A stretch of 64,000 nucleotides of DNA from Silene latifolia (GCF_048544455.1 NC_133532.1:84027156-84091155); one strand, 5' to 3'; positions 34,301-46,248 are shown, numbered from the stretch's first letter. The notes: a model not told the origin generated them from the letters alone. A program made the numbers and translations.

Positions 34301-37300
34301 TATACTATAGTATATTATTATTAGTATTATATCATTATATGATTACTCATTATTATAATGTTAATCAATAATCATTATTGTTTTATTATTAGTTTATTAT
34401 TTATTATTTCACTATGTTATTAATATTGTAACTAGTTTAGATCCCATGCAATTGCATTACTTTTTTAACATGGGAATATGTAATTGAGGAAAAAAATGAA
34501 GCCCAATATATCATCATTTTTGTGTTCAACGTTAGAACATGTTATTAGTACTCCCTCCGACCCAGACCAAAGGTAACATAGGAAAAAATGGAGTATTTAA
34601 GAAAATGTGGAAAAAGTAAGGGTAAAGGGGGAAAAAATAGGTGGGCCATGTAATTGTGGGTTTAGTTGTAGGTTGATAGGTGGGGTGTGTAATGGCATTT
34701 TGTGTAAATATCAAATAAGTATAAAGACAACTTGGTAATATTGTGGGCCAAATAAGGAATGTTACCTTTAGTTTGGATGTCCGTTTATAGTAAGTGTTAC
34801 CTTTGGTCTTGATAGGAGGGAGTAATATATAAGATTAAAACATAGAAAGGAGAGAAGTTAACAATTTTAATTCGTTTATTTAATCGATTGATTATTTTAA
34901 TCAACACCTACGTTTCAAGACCAAAAAAATTAATTTAATTCGAATATTTACGAATTTTTTTATGTTTCTCTATTTCAAACTTTAATTTATATTTTTAGAA
35001 TTTTTAACATTTGTAATTTATTTAGGGGGCTGCTTTTTGTCGCCAGTGTTTTACTTAGTGTCGTCCGAATTTGGCATTGACTTTCCAATTCTACCCTTAT
35101 TTATCTCATCCTTTGACTTTCTAATTTTACTCCTAATACCCAATTTGTAACATAAAATTTTCGATTCTAGTCTTCGCTATTTTTATCTTCTCTCTTAATT
35201 TTATGCACGATATAAGTGATAAAGACGCGCTCAAAATTTAAATAGGTAATTATTAAAACAAAAATAATAGTAAAAACTAAAGTAATTTTTTACTTTGATA
35301 CATGAACATTGATAATTACATATGCAACAACTAACAACCCAAAAGATTCAGCCACACAACAAGAACACAATAGATCAGATCTCAAAATGTTGTTAAAAGT
35401 ATTAGTGATGATACTCTCATGTCCGTGTACAAATGTACAATTCTCGCTTTTATAACTCCGACGAATCGATGGTGGTAAGGGTGATACAACTCTTCGTGCA
35501 AGCAAGAAGTCACACAGAAGCCACGGACACCTTGTCGTACACCCAACACGACACTTCCACGGTCAAGTTCGCGCCAACGACACGTCGCCTCCATGGACAT
35601 GTCGTGTGGGCTAAACGAGCAATCCCGCCGCCTGGTCGTGTAGGCTGCACGAACCATCCACGATCTGGTCGGTATCTCGCACAAACACCCACTGCCCACC
35701 TTCTTGTACGCGCGAACTAGCTACAGCACCCCGCTACGAAACGCTAATAACTCGACTAATTTCTGAGAATTTGATTACTTTGGCATTAATCCAACCAATT
35801 TTCCATAATTTTCATATTTAATTATCCTATTTCATTGATCCTAGACAAATCTAATTAACAATTACAATGATTCAACTAAATTATTTTAAAAAAATTTAAA
35901 ATTAAGTTGAGTAACTTATTTAATGGTGGTGGTGGTTGTAAATTGGTGGATGCAATTTGTTAGTAAGGGGAGTGAACGATCAATTCATACTACTTAAAAG
36001 AGTGGTGGGAGAAGAGGAAGATGGGTGTTGTACGCTCGCATGTTGAATATCAGGTTGATTAATGTATGAGGGTATTTTCGTCTTTTACTCGGGCGTCATT
36101 AGTAATTTACGGGCGACAAAAAGAAAAAGTTTTTATTTATTCTGATATTTTTTATCAACAAAACTTATTTTTAGTACATTTCTTTATTTATAACTGGTTG
36201 AGTGCCAAATTAAAAGAACAGCTAAAGGTGTGTTCCATGACCACTAATACTGTTTTGTTTCTTATTTTTTTTAAGAAATATAACTCGAATTCTCTTCTCT
36301 CTCCTTATTAAGTTGTAGAAATTTATAACATCCATCCTTATTAAAGCATTGGTGTATTTTGGAGGGAAAATTGTGGATAGACTTATTCTCTTAGTATATA
36401 GAGGATAATTAGTATGTCGTTATTAACATCGTAATTAGTGTTAATCACGTCCATTAATTATTACGTCATTCATACTAATTGTTATCGTTACCCATTCGTA
36501 AAGTCATTTGTGCTCATTGTTACGTTATTAGAGTCCGAAAGGTGATAGTGTTGTTTCTTGCAAAAAATTTTAAAAGACGGGTATTTCAATGCTTTTCTAA
36601 ATTTGCAGGATGATTACTTAGACTGCTTTGGTGATCCTGAAAAAGTTGGCAAGGTGAGAGTATGTGATGATTGATCGATGGCAATAATAACTAACTCAAA
36701 CAAACTAAAGGTTTATTACTTCATGCAAGATTCTCAGATTGGATCAGACATCCGAGACTTTAAGTGTTCTTGGTTAGTTGTGAAAGCTATGGAACTTTGC
36801 AACGAGGAACAGAAGAAACTGCTGTGTGTAATATTCTGGCCCTTGTTGGTATTATTAGAACAAACTATTATTAGTTTAATTTTTTTAATCCTTATTCACC
36901 CTTCTCTGGTAATTATTTCACTTTCCAAGAAAAAAAAAAAGGTTTTTACAAGGGATACATAAGCAGATTTTTTTGTTTCTTTCCCCAAAGCACCACCTTC
37001 TGATTTTTCGTTTGGTTTTCAACACATACATAAGATGTGCACATTAGACCACCTTATTACGCCATAGTCTCTACTTTGAAGCATGAGTTGGAAATAATAA
37101 CCATAGTTGAGAGGGTTTTTGACTAGTGAGTGACACCTTGGTGATGTCTCTCTCCATCTTAAACGGCCTAACAAAGATATTGATTATATAAATTCTGACT
37201 GACTAATATTATTAAGATTCTCACTTTACAGGACAACTACGGGAAGGAAGATTCTACGAATGTTGACATAGTCAAGTCCCTTTACAACGATCTCAATCTT

Positions 37301-37520
37301 CAGGTATCATGTTCTATTTTCTTGGTCGCAGTGTATATTATGCGTGAGCCTCAATTTGATTTTTTATCTTTGCGTCGATTTGGCATTGTAGGGAGTCTTT
37401 GCTGAATATGAGATTGAGGTATATGAGAAGCTGATGAACCGCATTGAAACAATTCCCAGCGAATCTGTGCAGTCAGTGTTAAAGTCTTTCTTGAGTAAAA
37501 TTTACCGGAGGAATAAGTAG
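28322..37520 (+). CDS. FPS-like: Farnesyl-diphosphate-synthase-family prenyltransferase with altered product-pocket floor, 12 exons, 348 aa
   Basis: Condenses DMAPP/IPP-derived prenyl chains in the isoprenoid pathway; no transit peptide is seen, so probably cytosolic. Exons: 28322-28450, 28542-28566, 28772-28887, 28986-29072, 29149-29265, 29375-29463, 30476-30527, 33086-33181, 36609-36653, 36738-36827, 37232-37303, 37392-37520; all GT-AG, sum 1,047 nt, no stop. Conserved: NVPGGKLSRG (IPP-binding Lys/Arg), first Asp-rich motif D99-D-V-L-D103, R108-R-G, K196-T197, YFQVQ, second motif D238-D-Y-L-D, D256...K261 and basic C-terminus KIYRRNK. Odd: plant FPS has aromatic residues at positions -5 and -4 before the first motif (AYFLVLDD); here they are C94 and A95. 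The Tyr of KTAYYSF is G200, and the Gln two before the aromatic pair is V92. Start chosen because it gives a normal-length N-terminus (usual FPS about 342 aa). An FPS paralogue with longer or different products is the inference. Confidence 0.93.
30951..31047. mobile_element. Short Stowaway-like MITE remnant
   Basis: Inverted ends: CTCTTTCCATCTCAGTCATTTGTTTAC on the left and GTAAACAAATGATTGGGATG...GAGAGAGTA on the right, with about 45 bp between. A further single end of the same kind (AACAAATGAGTGGGACGGAA) is at 30,873-30,893. Confidence 0.55.
31981..32493. mobile_element. PIF/Harbinger-like MITE (513 bp)
   Basis: Left end GGGCTTGCTTTGGATGGAGG, right end (reverse complement) GGGCTCGTTTGGGATGGGGG; flanked by TTA at 31,978-31,980 and 32,494-32,496, the typical three-base duplication. 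A SINE is inserted inside it. Confidence 0.8.
32124..32310 (+). mobile_element. SINE inserted in the Harbinger-like MITE
   Basis: About 190 bp starting AAAGGTGGCCGGTGTGAGTG (tRNA A-box-like GAGTGGTAAGGC), with a B-box-like region less clear, ending in GGTCAACACAAAAAAAA. A direct duplication AAGGGAGTAATAGTACC (32,107-32,123) and AAGGGAGTAATAGGTACC (about 32,309-32,326) flanks it. Confidence 0.75.
33719..33751. repeat. Perfect 11-bp hairpin GTGCACCGTGC / GCACGGTGCAC
   Basis: Two exact 11-base inverted arms separated by an 11-base loop in intron 8. A Helitron-type 3' hairpin was considered, but no CTRR end follows. Confidence 0.9.
34551..34822. mobile_element. Stowaway MITE (272 bp)
   Basis: Ends CTCCCTCCGACCCAGACCAA and (reverse complement) CTCCCTCCTATCAAGACCAA, with TA on both sides (34,549-34,550 and 34,823-34,824). 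Confidence 0.85.
35030..36130. mobile_element. Terminal-inverted-repeat element, possibly MULE-derived
   Basis: Left GCTGCTTTTTGTCGCCAGTG and right (reverse complement) CTTTTTCTTTTTGTCGCCCG continue into further matched words (TTTTAC, GTCGTCCG/GACGCCCG) over about 60 bp, spanning 1.1 kb with no transposase. T/A-rich flanks prevent a clear target duplication. Confidence 0.5.
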
Positions 37521-38223
37521 TCAAATGCTGAAAATTGGTCCGCAAAAGACATACAAACTTACAAAGAGCCTTAAAAGAGCTATGTATCACAGGGATGAAA
37601 TTTTAGAACATTTGACATTTTGTAGACCACTCACTGTCTTTGCATCCCTTCAATACCTTCACTTTTCGTACCAATTGTATTACGCGTGCTTCCATTTTTA
37701 CTTCAAGTTGTGGAAATAAGAAAATGAATGGTAATGTCTTTATTGGAAAAAAATAATGCCCCATGTAGTCTTATGTATTTGCTCCGTAATTACATGATTT
37801 TATAGCTGGACTTTTTTATGGACAATTGCCCTAAATATTTAGAAAATTATGCAACATTACGATGAGATATAAATTTATTTAGGATTTCTACAAAAAGATG
37901 TTTCATAAAAATATATTTTCAAGGAAAAAATAATCATTTATAAGTTCAAATAAATGTGATCATTATGTGACCGAAAAACCGTGAAAAGTCAATAAGGAAC
38001 ATCATATAATTCGGACTGTCCGTCTCATTATAGACAGTCATTTCTATATCTATAGACGGATAATGGTCCTCTCACAAAATTAAAGTGGGACGGTAAATGG
38101 GGGTATCCATTTCCGACCCACTTGCACTATCCACTTTCATTTGGGAGAGGGACAAAATTTGGAAGGAGTAATACATTACTCCATGTGGGGTTAATAGTTC
38201 TTTCTTGGTCTTCGTGTTCCACC
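37521..38223. other. 3' flank of FPS-like gene
   Basis: No gene seen. Expected to hold the 3' UTR and poly(A) site; AATAAG near 37,716 and AAAATAATG near 37,750 are weak candidates. At 38,010-38,065 there is a GACTGTCCGTCTCATTATAG word typical of MITE ends; its partner was not found. Confidence 0.4.
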
Positions 38224-38511
38224 CAAAGCTGGCCAAATGAACGGGTCAACCCGCCTCTCGGGCCACTTATGAACCGGCCTGCCCCCTTCACAGGTCGGGT
38301 TCGGGCTCCATATCTCCAACCCGCCCGCCCGTGGGCTGCCATTTTAGAAAAAAAAAATTAATTATGTGAGGCTCGCTTGTCCAGCCCGCCACAGGTCCGG
38401 GTTCGGGTCAGTGGCCCGACCCTCCCTATTCACAGGCCGGTCAAAGGCTCGGTGGAGTGAGCTCGGCCCGCCCCGGGTCAACCACTCTAACCCGGCCAGT
38501 GGCCAGCTCTA
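38224..38511. mobile_element. hAT-like MITE with CCCG-rich subterminal repeats (288 bp)
   Basis: Ends CAAAGCTGGCCA and (reverse complement) TAGAGCTGGCCA. Eight-base flanks GTTCCACC (38,216-38,223) and GTTCTACC (38,512-38,519) differ at one base, as expected of an old hAT duplication. The interior is rich in CCCGNCC / GGGTCAACCCG words. Confidence 0.8.
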
Positions 38512-38779
38512 GTTCTACCTTTTGTTACCGCTACCAACCACCAATTTACCCATTTTTCATTCTAAGTTTTATAACTCCGTTAATAATCACTCTAATTCAG
38601 AGCGGAATGTTTTATTATTTACCCCACTTTAATTTCTGATTTCTTTCATACAACTTTACATTTTTATACGTTAAACATAAGAATTTCTTGAAGAAAAAGA
38701 AAGAATGAATTTTTTTATCACTAATTAAATTTGATAAGATTCATATATTGTTGAATATTTATCATACTAAAATTTAGTT

Positions 38780-40472
38780 TCAATGCGGTTTACCAGCCTC
38801 TCATACCACAAAACACTGATCCGATAACCACAAAACACCATCAGAGAAAGGAACATCTGGTGAGCAGCAAACGGACCTAGGGACGAGCGGAATCAGATAT
38901 TGGAAAAGTGATCAGAAGATGAGACGATCGGTCGCCGAAGATGGGCTATGAGCCCATCTTCGGTGGAGCGGTAGCAGAAAGTGGGTGGGGGGTGGGAAAG
39001 AGGCAGCGGCGGAAGCAAAGAAAATTAGGTTTTTAAGTTTTTGTTTTAGAGAGAAGTGAGAGAATTATTTTAGAGAGAAGTCGAAGAGTAGGATCGGTGC
39101 GCCTCTTCTGTCCCGGACGCTCTCCTGGTTCTCAGTTGTTTTCGGTCTTGCATGTGTGTTCGAGGTGTGTTCCCCGGCTCCTGGCCCCTTCCCCCGCCCC
39201 CGGTAAGGCGTTTTGGCTCGGATCTGTTTAGTGTTCGTCGGTTTTTGGGATGGGTATTACCCATATTGTTTGTGCCTTGGTGGTTATGTTTGTTGTTCTT
39301 TGGGTCGATATGGTGTTCCCCTTCCCCCCGCCCCTTCCCCTACCTATCGTGTCCTTGGGATGGACATAATCCATCTTTCTCTCATCGTCTGGTGTTGCAT
39401 TGTGGAGTGATATGGTGTTCCACTCCCCCTCGCCCCTTCGCCCACATATCGGCTTCATTTTGCGTTTTGAAAGGTTTCTGCTTGGGTTTTCGTTGCTTAG
39501 AGTGGTTGCATGTAAGATCGTTTGTGTTGTTGTTGAGATTTCGTCGGGGTGTCGTCGATGGTTGTCGATGGTGGTCGCGTCCCTTAGTGATGGCTGGTTA
39601 TTTTCTTATTTGCTTTGGTTGGTGTGGTGGGTTTGCCATAGTCCTTGAATGGAGCGGGTCAGTGTTGATGTTGTGTCTTTGAGGTGTGATCGGGGTGGTC
39701 TGAGTTGAGTTGGATGAGGTGTTGGTTTGGAAGGCTTCGGTGGTCTAAAATATAACATTCATGCTGCTGTTTTTTTTCACTATTTTTATCAAAAATAACC
39801 CCTTTTTTTATCATGGGTGTCCTGTCTCGTAATAATTGGGGTTCCTCGTCTTGTCCAGTTTTTACTAATAATAACATCCTATTGGTTAAGGGTGTCATGT
39901 CCCTTACCCATTGGGGTGGTTGTTCTTCGGTATTTCAAGGGGTCAAGAATGACGATTGTAACTTTACATCCGGTTTGTGTTGTGCTCATCTCTATCTAGC
40001 CTTGTGAGATGGTTTTGGTTAGGGGGTTGTTGAAGTTGTTTTCTATGTCGCTGGCTATCTACGTACTCGCTTTTCTAGGCTACGAGTTTCGTGTCCGCAG
40101 GGGATTGTTTACTAAAGTGTAGGAGTTTTCTCTCCTTTGGAGGTAAGCCTTGGTCCGCATTCCGCCTTTTCTTTCTACGTACTATGGGCATAAGTGCACT
40201 TTGCTCACTCTCGATGGTTCATTGGTTTCGATGGTCTCCTGATGGTGTTTATCAAAGCTAAGGTGATGAATCTCCGAGACACATTTTTGTGTCGTGTTGA
40301 AGGTATTTCTCCGAAACTTTATCAGTTAGAGTAATGATAAGCGCGATCATATGTCCAGCTCTAATCATTTCTTCAAGTATGTTGTGGATGTTGTAAAGTC
40401 TTGTGCGTTCAGCCATCCATACGCCATCAACACACTCTTGGGGGAGCTTGGGAAACAAGTGTTTGCATTTGT
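38780..40472. other. Unassigned G/T-rich region
   Basis: About 1.7 kb with no recognised gene. A long open frame (39,152-39,682) results from the base composition. Two diverged copies of a roughly 115-bp unit start GGGATGGGTATTACCCAT (39,246) and GGGATGGACATAATCCAT (39,357), each ending in a GATATGGTGTTCC...CCCCTTC...ATATCGG-like block. The right part (about 40,258-40,472) is leader of a Tat-type element on the minus strand, downstream of its primer site. Confidence 0.5.
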
Positions 40473-40482
40473 GGAGTCGCCA
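40473..40482 (-). other. Primer-binding site, TGGCGACTCC (tRNA-Arg-like, as in Ogre)
   Basis: Minus strand TGGTGGCGACTCCAC next to the LTR end. Ogre-type elements are reported to use tRNA-Arg; the match here is by motif memory only. Confidence 0.6.
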
Positions 40483-40492
40483 CCAATTTTTA

Positions 40493-42716
40493 TGGGAAAT
40501 TAGAACCGTTCGAATACCTCGCGTCATGTCAAGACACAAAGTAGTGACATGAACACTAAGAACTCGTTACCCTTAGCATTCTATGTCTAGAATGACTCTC
40601 GTGGATGCCAATGAACACGGATGTTCATAGAGATCTGGAGTAAGGGGTGAGGGGTACGTATTAGGAAGTCCTTTTAATGAACACCTAATCCCACCCGCCT
40701 CGATAGCGGCCTCTATTAATGATTAGGAAAATTGTTTGTACTCGATATGTTGTCGATTATATGCATGCAATGCAACATCCACAAATTAATCCTAGCATGT
40801 GAAAATTAACTATGTCGGTGAACACGTAATTAGCAAACAATTATGTCGAAGTAGGGTTTAGAATTAATTACAAGTGAAAACAAGTAAATAATCATCCAAT
40901 ACAATAAATAAATGCAATAATTAAAAGTTACAATAATTACAGTGAATTAATTGATTTACGTCAAAAATATATTTAAGACGGATAATTTGAGAAAAATAGG
41001 AGAAAATAAAATAGGTTAGAAAATACGGACAGATTAGGGGTGATATTACGATTAATAGTCGATTAATACGTAGACTAATGAATTAGGTCAAAGCAAGAAC
41101 GGAAATTCAGAGACAGAACTCAACCCGAAACAGGCGCAGCAATGCTGCGTCTCTTGGAAGAGGCGCAGTGGTCACTGCGTCTGTTCCAGAGGTGAGTTCT
41201 GGCTGTGAAGTCAGAACTGCGAATTGTTAATGTTCGTTGGTGTGTTTAATGGTTGATTATGGATATTTAACTCAGATGAAAATGATTTAACGCATTATTT
41301 ACATATGAATTTGTCATAAAATCGATAAAAACGAATTAAAACGGGTTGAAACTAATTACAAATTAATTAGGGTTATTTATAGAGACGAAAACGAATTAGA
41401 CAAACGTGATAATCGGTAAAAATATGTACAAAAGTCGAATTCCAGAGACTTGATATGAACAAACCGAATCTCCAAAATCCGGGTTTGATTTAATGACGAA
41501 AACACACAAATATTGATTATAAGGGTTTTAGGTCGGAATTAAAGCGTAATATTTATTATGAATATGTGTTAAAGTTATTATATACGAATAAGAGAGAAGA
41601 AAATAAGAAAACAAAGGAAAAGGGAACGGATTAACGGAGAGGCGAGGAAGAAGAAGAAAAGCGAGAATCTGCGGCGGCCTACGAAGAGGCGCAACAGATC
41701 TTTGCGACTCTTGAAGAGGCGCAGCGATTCTTTGCGTTTCTTCTCGACGTCTGCCTACTGTTAATTCGTAAAAACAGTTTAACAAAAGGGTTTTAGAAAT
41801 CGGTTTTAAGTATACTTTTGACGTAAATCTTACATTAGTTAGTACAAAAATAAAATACAATAATAAAAGATGGGATTTACACCCTCAAACTTACATGTTT
41901 GACGAACCGAGATTAACTAAGTTAACGTTTAGTGATTGCTCGACTCGAATGTATGAAGAAAGTGCCCTCGTAAGAGGATTTAGATTAAATTGATCGATTA
42001 ATTGAGGTATAGTTGGTCAAATTGGTTGGTCATGCAACGTGACTGGTACTCAGAAGGATCTGAGCTTACGTGGTCGATTGATCAAGCACGTAGACGTCAA
42101 TAAGCTTAGAGCACGGTCTTAGAATGCAAATGGAGAAGAGAAGGGCGGACACTCGCGTGAGAAATATGAGGAACGAAGGTCCCTATTTATACTAATCACG
42201 CGGAGGAATTATGGAATGACTAAAACTTTGGAAACAAATCTCGAAAAGATCTGAAAATACGCAGAAAAGAGCTGGGGAAGAGGTGCAACAGGTGCTGCGT
42301 CCTTTCCCCAGAGGTTTCCTCCTGCGGAAGAAAGATTTCCGCGTTTCTTTTATGGAATTGCGGTAGATCTCGACATCCTTATTCCCTAAAATAAGATTTT
42401 CGGGATATATTTTACCAAAAGGATATAAAATTAAATTATGGAATAAATATCTGGAATATTCTAGGACATTCCGACTCGGCATTTTAAACGGTTTATTAGA
42501 AAATGAAGCGGTTTTTGACCCGGACTCCAAATGAACTCTAATTATTGTCAAAACGACCGTATCGGTGCGTAGATGACGACCAAGGGGTAGACACAAGTAT
42601 TTGAGCTATCACTTGATGATAAACTTACGAACTGTCATAAATCGTTCCGCGTACCAAACATGCGGCCCAATCATCACCGGGTGTTTGGCGGGAGGTGCAG
42701 AAATGAGGTTTCTACA
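40493..42716 (-). repeat. LTR of Tat/Ogre-type element (2.2 kb)
   Basis: Minus strand starts TGTAGAAACCTCATTTC at 42,716 and ends TAATTTCCCA near 40,493. On its right is a polypurine tract and the internal 3' part of a Tat element; on its left is a TGGCGACTCC primer site and a short leader. It thus faces internal sequence on both sides. It contains several GCGCAGCA/TGCTGCG hairpins. The left edge is inferred from the primer site. Confidence 0.65.
41126..41203. repeat. GCGCAGCA/TGCTGCG hairpins in the Tat LTR
   Basis: Two adjacent inverted repeats: GCGCAGCAATGCTGCGTC and GCGCAGTGGTCACTGCGTC, separated by TCTTGGAAGAG. Further copies at about 41,690-41,745 (decayed), 42,278-42,318, 43,572-43,628 and 55,755-55,795. 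Confidence 0.85.
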
Positions 42717-42729
42717 GAGCCCCCACTTT
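42717..42729 (-). other. Polypurine tract of the Tat element
   Basis: Minus strand CAAAGTGGGGGCTC directly abuts the LTR start. This fixes the element's orientation. Confidence 0.7.
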
Positions 42730-43767
42730 GACTGAGGCTTGGACAAGACGAAAGTCAAAGTATAGCCATCAGGTCAATCGAAGATTACAACCTGACGACT
42801 ATGGCGACGCGAGGCGACTCAAAGGGTCTAAGCCAAGGACCTGTCGTTGGGTACATGTTAGTGTCTGTCGACTATCAGGGATGGTCGTTTAAAGTCCATA
42901 AGACTACGTAATGAAGCTCGCCAGTCATAAGAAGAGACCATACCTGAGACACCCCTGGGTGAAACGAGACTGAAGGCGCTTCGACAAAACTTTTTGGTCT
43001 GAAGATAACTTGATGTCTGAAGGCATTAGGGGTCACAGGGATTCTGAAGGTTACTTGAAAGTTGTCTGAAATGATCATTTGAAACGAATAATATTGAGAA
43101 CAGCAGGACTTCGGTAGAAACTGCTGGGGGAATCTGCTTGCGTCGGCTTCAAGCGAACTCTCGTCGGGGAATATGTTGATGATTCTTGTCTTTGATTGGA
43201 TCGTTTCTGGGAATCTGCTGGTGTCTGCTTCCAAACAAAGTCCGTCTCTCGAGAAGTACAATCGGCTGTCATGGACTCTCGGTGGATTAAAAGGGCGAAA
43301 TCCGCTCGTTCCTGTAAGCGAAGTCTTGATGAAATACTGCGACGGTTCACAGTTTGCTTGAAGATAAGATAAAATACCGCGGCGTTCACGATGCTGCTCG
43401 AAGATAAAATATCGGCGATTCGCGATGCAGCGAAAAATACGGTCCGGACAAAAATAAATGTCCAATAGACCAAATATATGATGGTGTTGGAGAAGAGGCA
43501 CACCAAAGATGGGCCCACAAGTAACCAACTTATAACGAACTTTTGAAAATTGAGCTGGAGGGAAGCTGGGGAAGAGGCGCAGCAAGAGCTGCGACTATTG
43601 GAAGAGGCGCAGCAGATGCTGCGTCCTTTTCTGAGATCAACCCTGTCTGAGTAAAAACTCGCAAAAACCCGTGTTTCATACATAATTAACAAAACACATT
43701 TCTTATTAAAACTCTCTCAAATTCCAACCAAAATCCGTCAAAATTTGATCAAATCATTCCATTAATC
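42730..43767 (+). promoter_or_regulatory. Upstream region of the antisense PMD-like gene
   Basis: About 1 kb without supported coding sequence between the polypurine tract and the ATG at 43,768. Two hairpin units GGGGAAGAGGCGCAGCAAGAG...CTGCG and GAAGAGGCGCAGCAGATGCTGCG lie at 43,568-43,625, about 150 bp upstream of the start, the same relative place as the one before the DUF7745-like gene. No clear TATA box. Confidence 0.5.
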
Positions 43768-46243
43768 ATGACTAATCGAGGTATGTGTCTCATTCTTGCT
43801 TTAATATTTGCATTTGCTTGATTTTTGATCGAAAAAATTGGGGTTTTCAACCCAATTATTTCGAAAATTTGGGGCTTTTCCCCCAAATGAATTTGCCTTG
43901 TAAAATTGACATTAGAAATGGATAATTGGCAATGTTAGGAACAGAACCATGTATTCTTTTTGAATTTTCGTGAAGTATTGAGCATTTGAGTGAAATTGAG
44001 ACGGTTTCTCAGCTGTATCGAAAATCGCTTCGAAAATGGCCTTAGGATTGCCCATTTTTGATGAAATTTGATTTTTGGAATCCTTGTGTAATGGGTAAAC
44101 TTCCTACCATGTCGGATTTTTGATTTGTGACGACTTTTTCAGGACACTTTTCTAGGGCATAATCGCCATTATAGCAAAATGCTGCCGAATTTTCGACTCA
44201 AACCCTTGACTAGGCTTGGACTTAGACTTGACTTGACCCAATTTATCACATGAGTGGTAGGGTTTCGAAATAAATGGCAAAAGATGGCGAGAAAAGGCCG
44301 TTTTCGGGGCTTGAAAGGCTTGAAACAACCCTCAACGAGGCTTGTCGTCATCTGACGCGGCCTAATTTACTCTAATTTTGTAGGTGACGTTGCTTCTACG
44401 TCGGGGAGGGCTCCCACGGACGTGGATGTTGACTTCGACCCTTCTCTCGTTCTTGAGGAGGTGGTCGAGGAGGTTTTCGAAAGGTTGTCGAGGAGGTCCC
44501 GAGGCGGGCCAACGTCGGACGAGGTGGTCGCCAGCTAGCGGGGGCACCTGAGTAGGCTGAGAAATGGGATGGTCGACATCTCATTTGGGCAGCGGAGAGC
44601 CACCTGTCTTACAGGACGGCGAGGGGTTTGGTAAATTTCGAACTTCCCATTTCCTTATCACCTTTCCTTATTTACTTGTCGTTTCATTTCTCTTTTGCTT
44701 TGTGCTAAAGATAGCTTTGCGTCTAATGGATACAGGAGGCCGGGAACTTGAGGTCCTTTTCCGGCTATACGACGATGATGGAGGCCTACGAGAGACTGAC
44801 GGAGGAGGAGAAGGTCATCATCGAGCTAAGAGCCTTCGGAGCTTTGGAGGGAGCATGGAGGGCGATCAAGGAAAGGAAGATTCGGGCTAACCTTTGCCTG
44901 ATTCGATCTTTCCTCGATCGGTACTGGGATACGACCTCAACCTTTCACATGCCTTTTGGGGAGGTCGGGGTCACTCTGGAGGACTACGACATGATTTCTG
45001 GTTTACCGTGTGGAGAGGAGGCTGTGGTGTGGCCGTTGTGAGAGTGGACTCGGCCGAGGCGAGGAGGCTGATCGACTGGAACCTGGCAGCGGGTGCTGCC
45101 ACCGTTCCTGGGTTGGTGCCGAGTACTTACGTCAGGGACTACTTTGCGGGTAGGACCCCGTCGACGGTGATGATGGATGGGAGGAAGGTGGCTCCTCCTG
45201 CTTGTACTGCGGAGCAGAGGGCTCGTCTGTGGCTCTGGTGGTTCTTGTCTTCGCTTTACCTCGGAGACAAGGGGGAGAGGCTGTCGACGAAGCTTCTTCC
45301 GTTCCTTGATGACTTAAGTGACGTAAGTATCTTCAATCACTTTTCCTTTCTTCATTGTTATCTTCATTTAGGAGCAATCATAGAAATGACTCCCCTTTCC
45401 CGTTTAGAGTCGGTCATAGGAATGACCTTGTTTACTTGTTTTAGTGGGTGCCCAGGGTGGACTATCCCGACGCTCCGGCCTTCGTGGCTGAGGTCCTTCG
45501 ACCTAGGATCTCGAGTCGGTTGCTACTGAGGACGTCCATGGGACCAGTGTGGTACCTGGGCGAACGTTTGACTCGTCAGTGCTCTCGTGATACTTTCACG
45601 TTTCCCGTCGATCCTCCTCGGACGATGTTTAGGGAGCCTTCGGACGCTGAGAGAGAGGCTGACTTGGCGGACGTTGGTGGTGACGCTCTTCTCCTTCCTG
45701 GTGAGGAGTACTCTCTGTTTGTTCGCCAGTGGCTGGCGTACTGGCCGATCGTGGTAAGTATTTTACCTTCTTTTTGAATTGATTTGACAAACTGACGAAT
45801 GATTGTCGAATAAAGAATTCATTTGAACTTTGCAGGAGATCGAGGTGGCAGGCGTCGAGCCCCTAGCGTACCAAGAGACCCTTGAGTACACCGACGCGGC
45901 GGGGATGACGACGATCTCCGAGATTCGTGACTTCAGTGAGGAGGTGACGGATGCTGGCCTGGAAGAGTGGCAGCACTTAGTGAGGAGGGTAAGCCTCCAG
46001 CTTCGGCTGTCTTTTGCTATTTTCATTGCATAAGAATGCATTCGTCTACTATTGAAAACCTTTTGTTTATTGAACTGCAGGTGGCGCCGTCTCAGCATGT
46101 GGCGTAGTGGAGGGTGGCCAACCGGCTGCGGGCCACGGCCATCGAGGCACTTGCGGGTGGCCGAGGACGACATGTATGAACCTCTCATTCTCTTTATTTT
46201 GAAATTCGTTGCAATTTCTCGCGTTTGTTTGAAATGGTTGAAT

Positions 46244-46248
46244 GAAAC
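46244..46248. repeat. Target-site duplication of Athila-2 (left)
   Basis: GAAAC, repeated exactly at 54,886-54,890. Confidence 0.95.

Larger units (their letters stand above)
33182..36608 (+). other. FPS-like intron 8 (3.43 kb), repeat-filled
   Basis: GTATTC donor and TTGCAG acceptor. Contains a perfect hairpin, a Stowaway MITE and a terminal-inverted-repeat element. No coding sequence seen. Confidence 0.85.

Noticed and set aside
35290..35720. Cluster of overlapping open frames in FPS-like intron 8
   Set aside because: Open in several frames on both strands because of local higher GC; kept only as a possible captured fragment.
39152..39682. 176-aa open frame in the G/T-rich region
   Set aside because: No domain, composition-driven; the other strand and other frames are open too.
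40258..40539. 93-aa minus-strand frame as a gene
   Set aside because: It starts inside the Tat LTR and runs through the primer site, so it is untranslated leader.
42875..43692. Two long minus-strand frames (236 and 205 aa)
   Set aside because: Overlapping frames with no domain, in the region between polypurine tract and the antisense gene start; likely chance openness.
43768..46173. PMD-like gene as an ordinary host gene
   Set aside because: It lies between pol and the LTR of a Tat element, shares hairpin units with that LTR and is badly decayed. An antisense ORF of the element is the better reading, though a captured host gene is not excluded.
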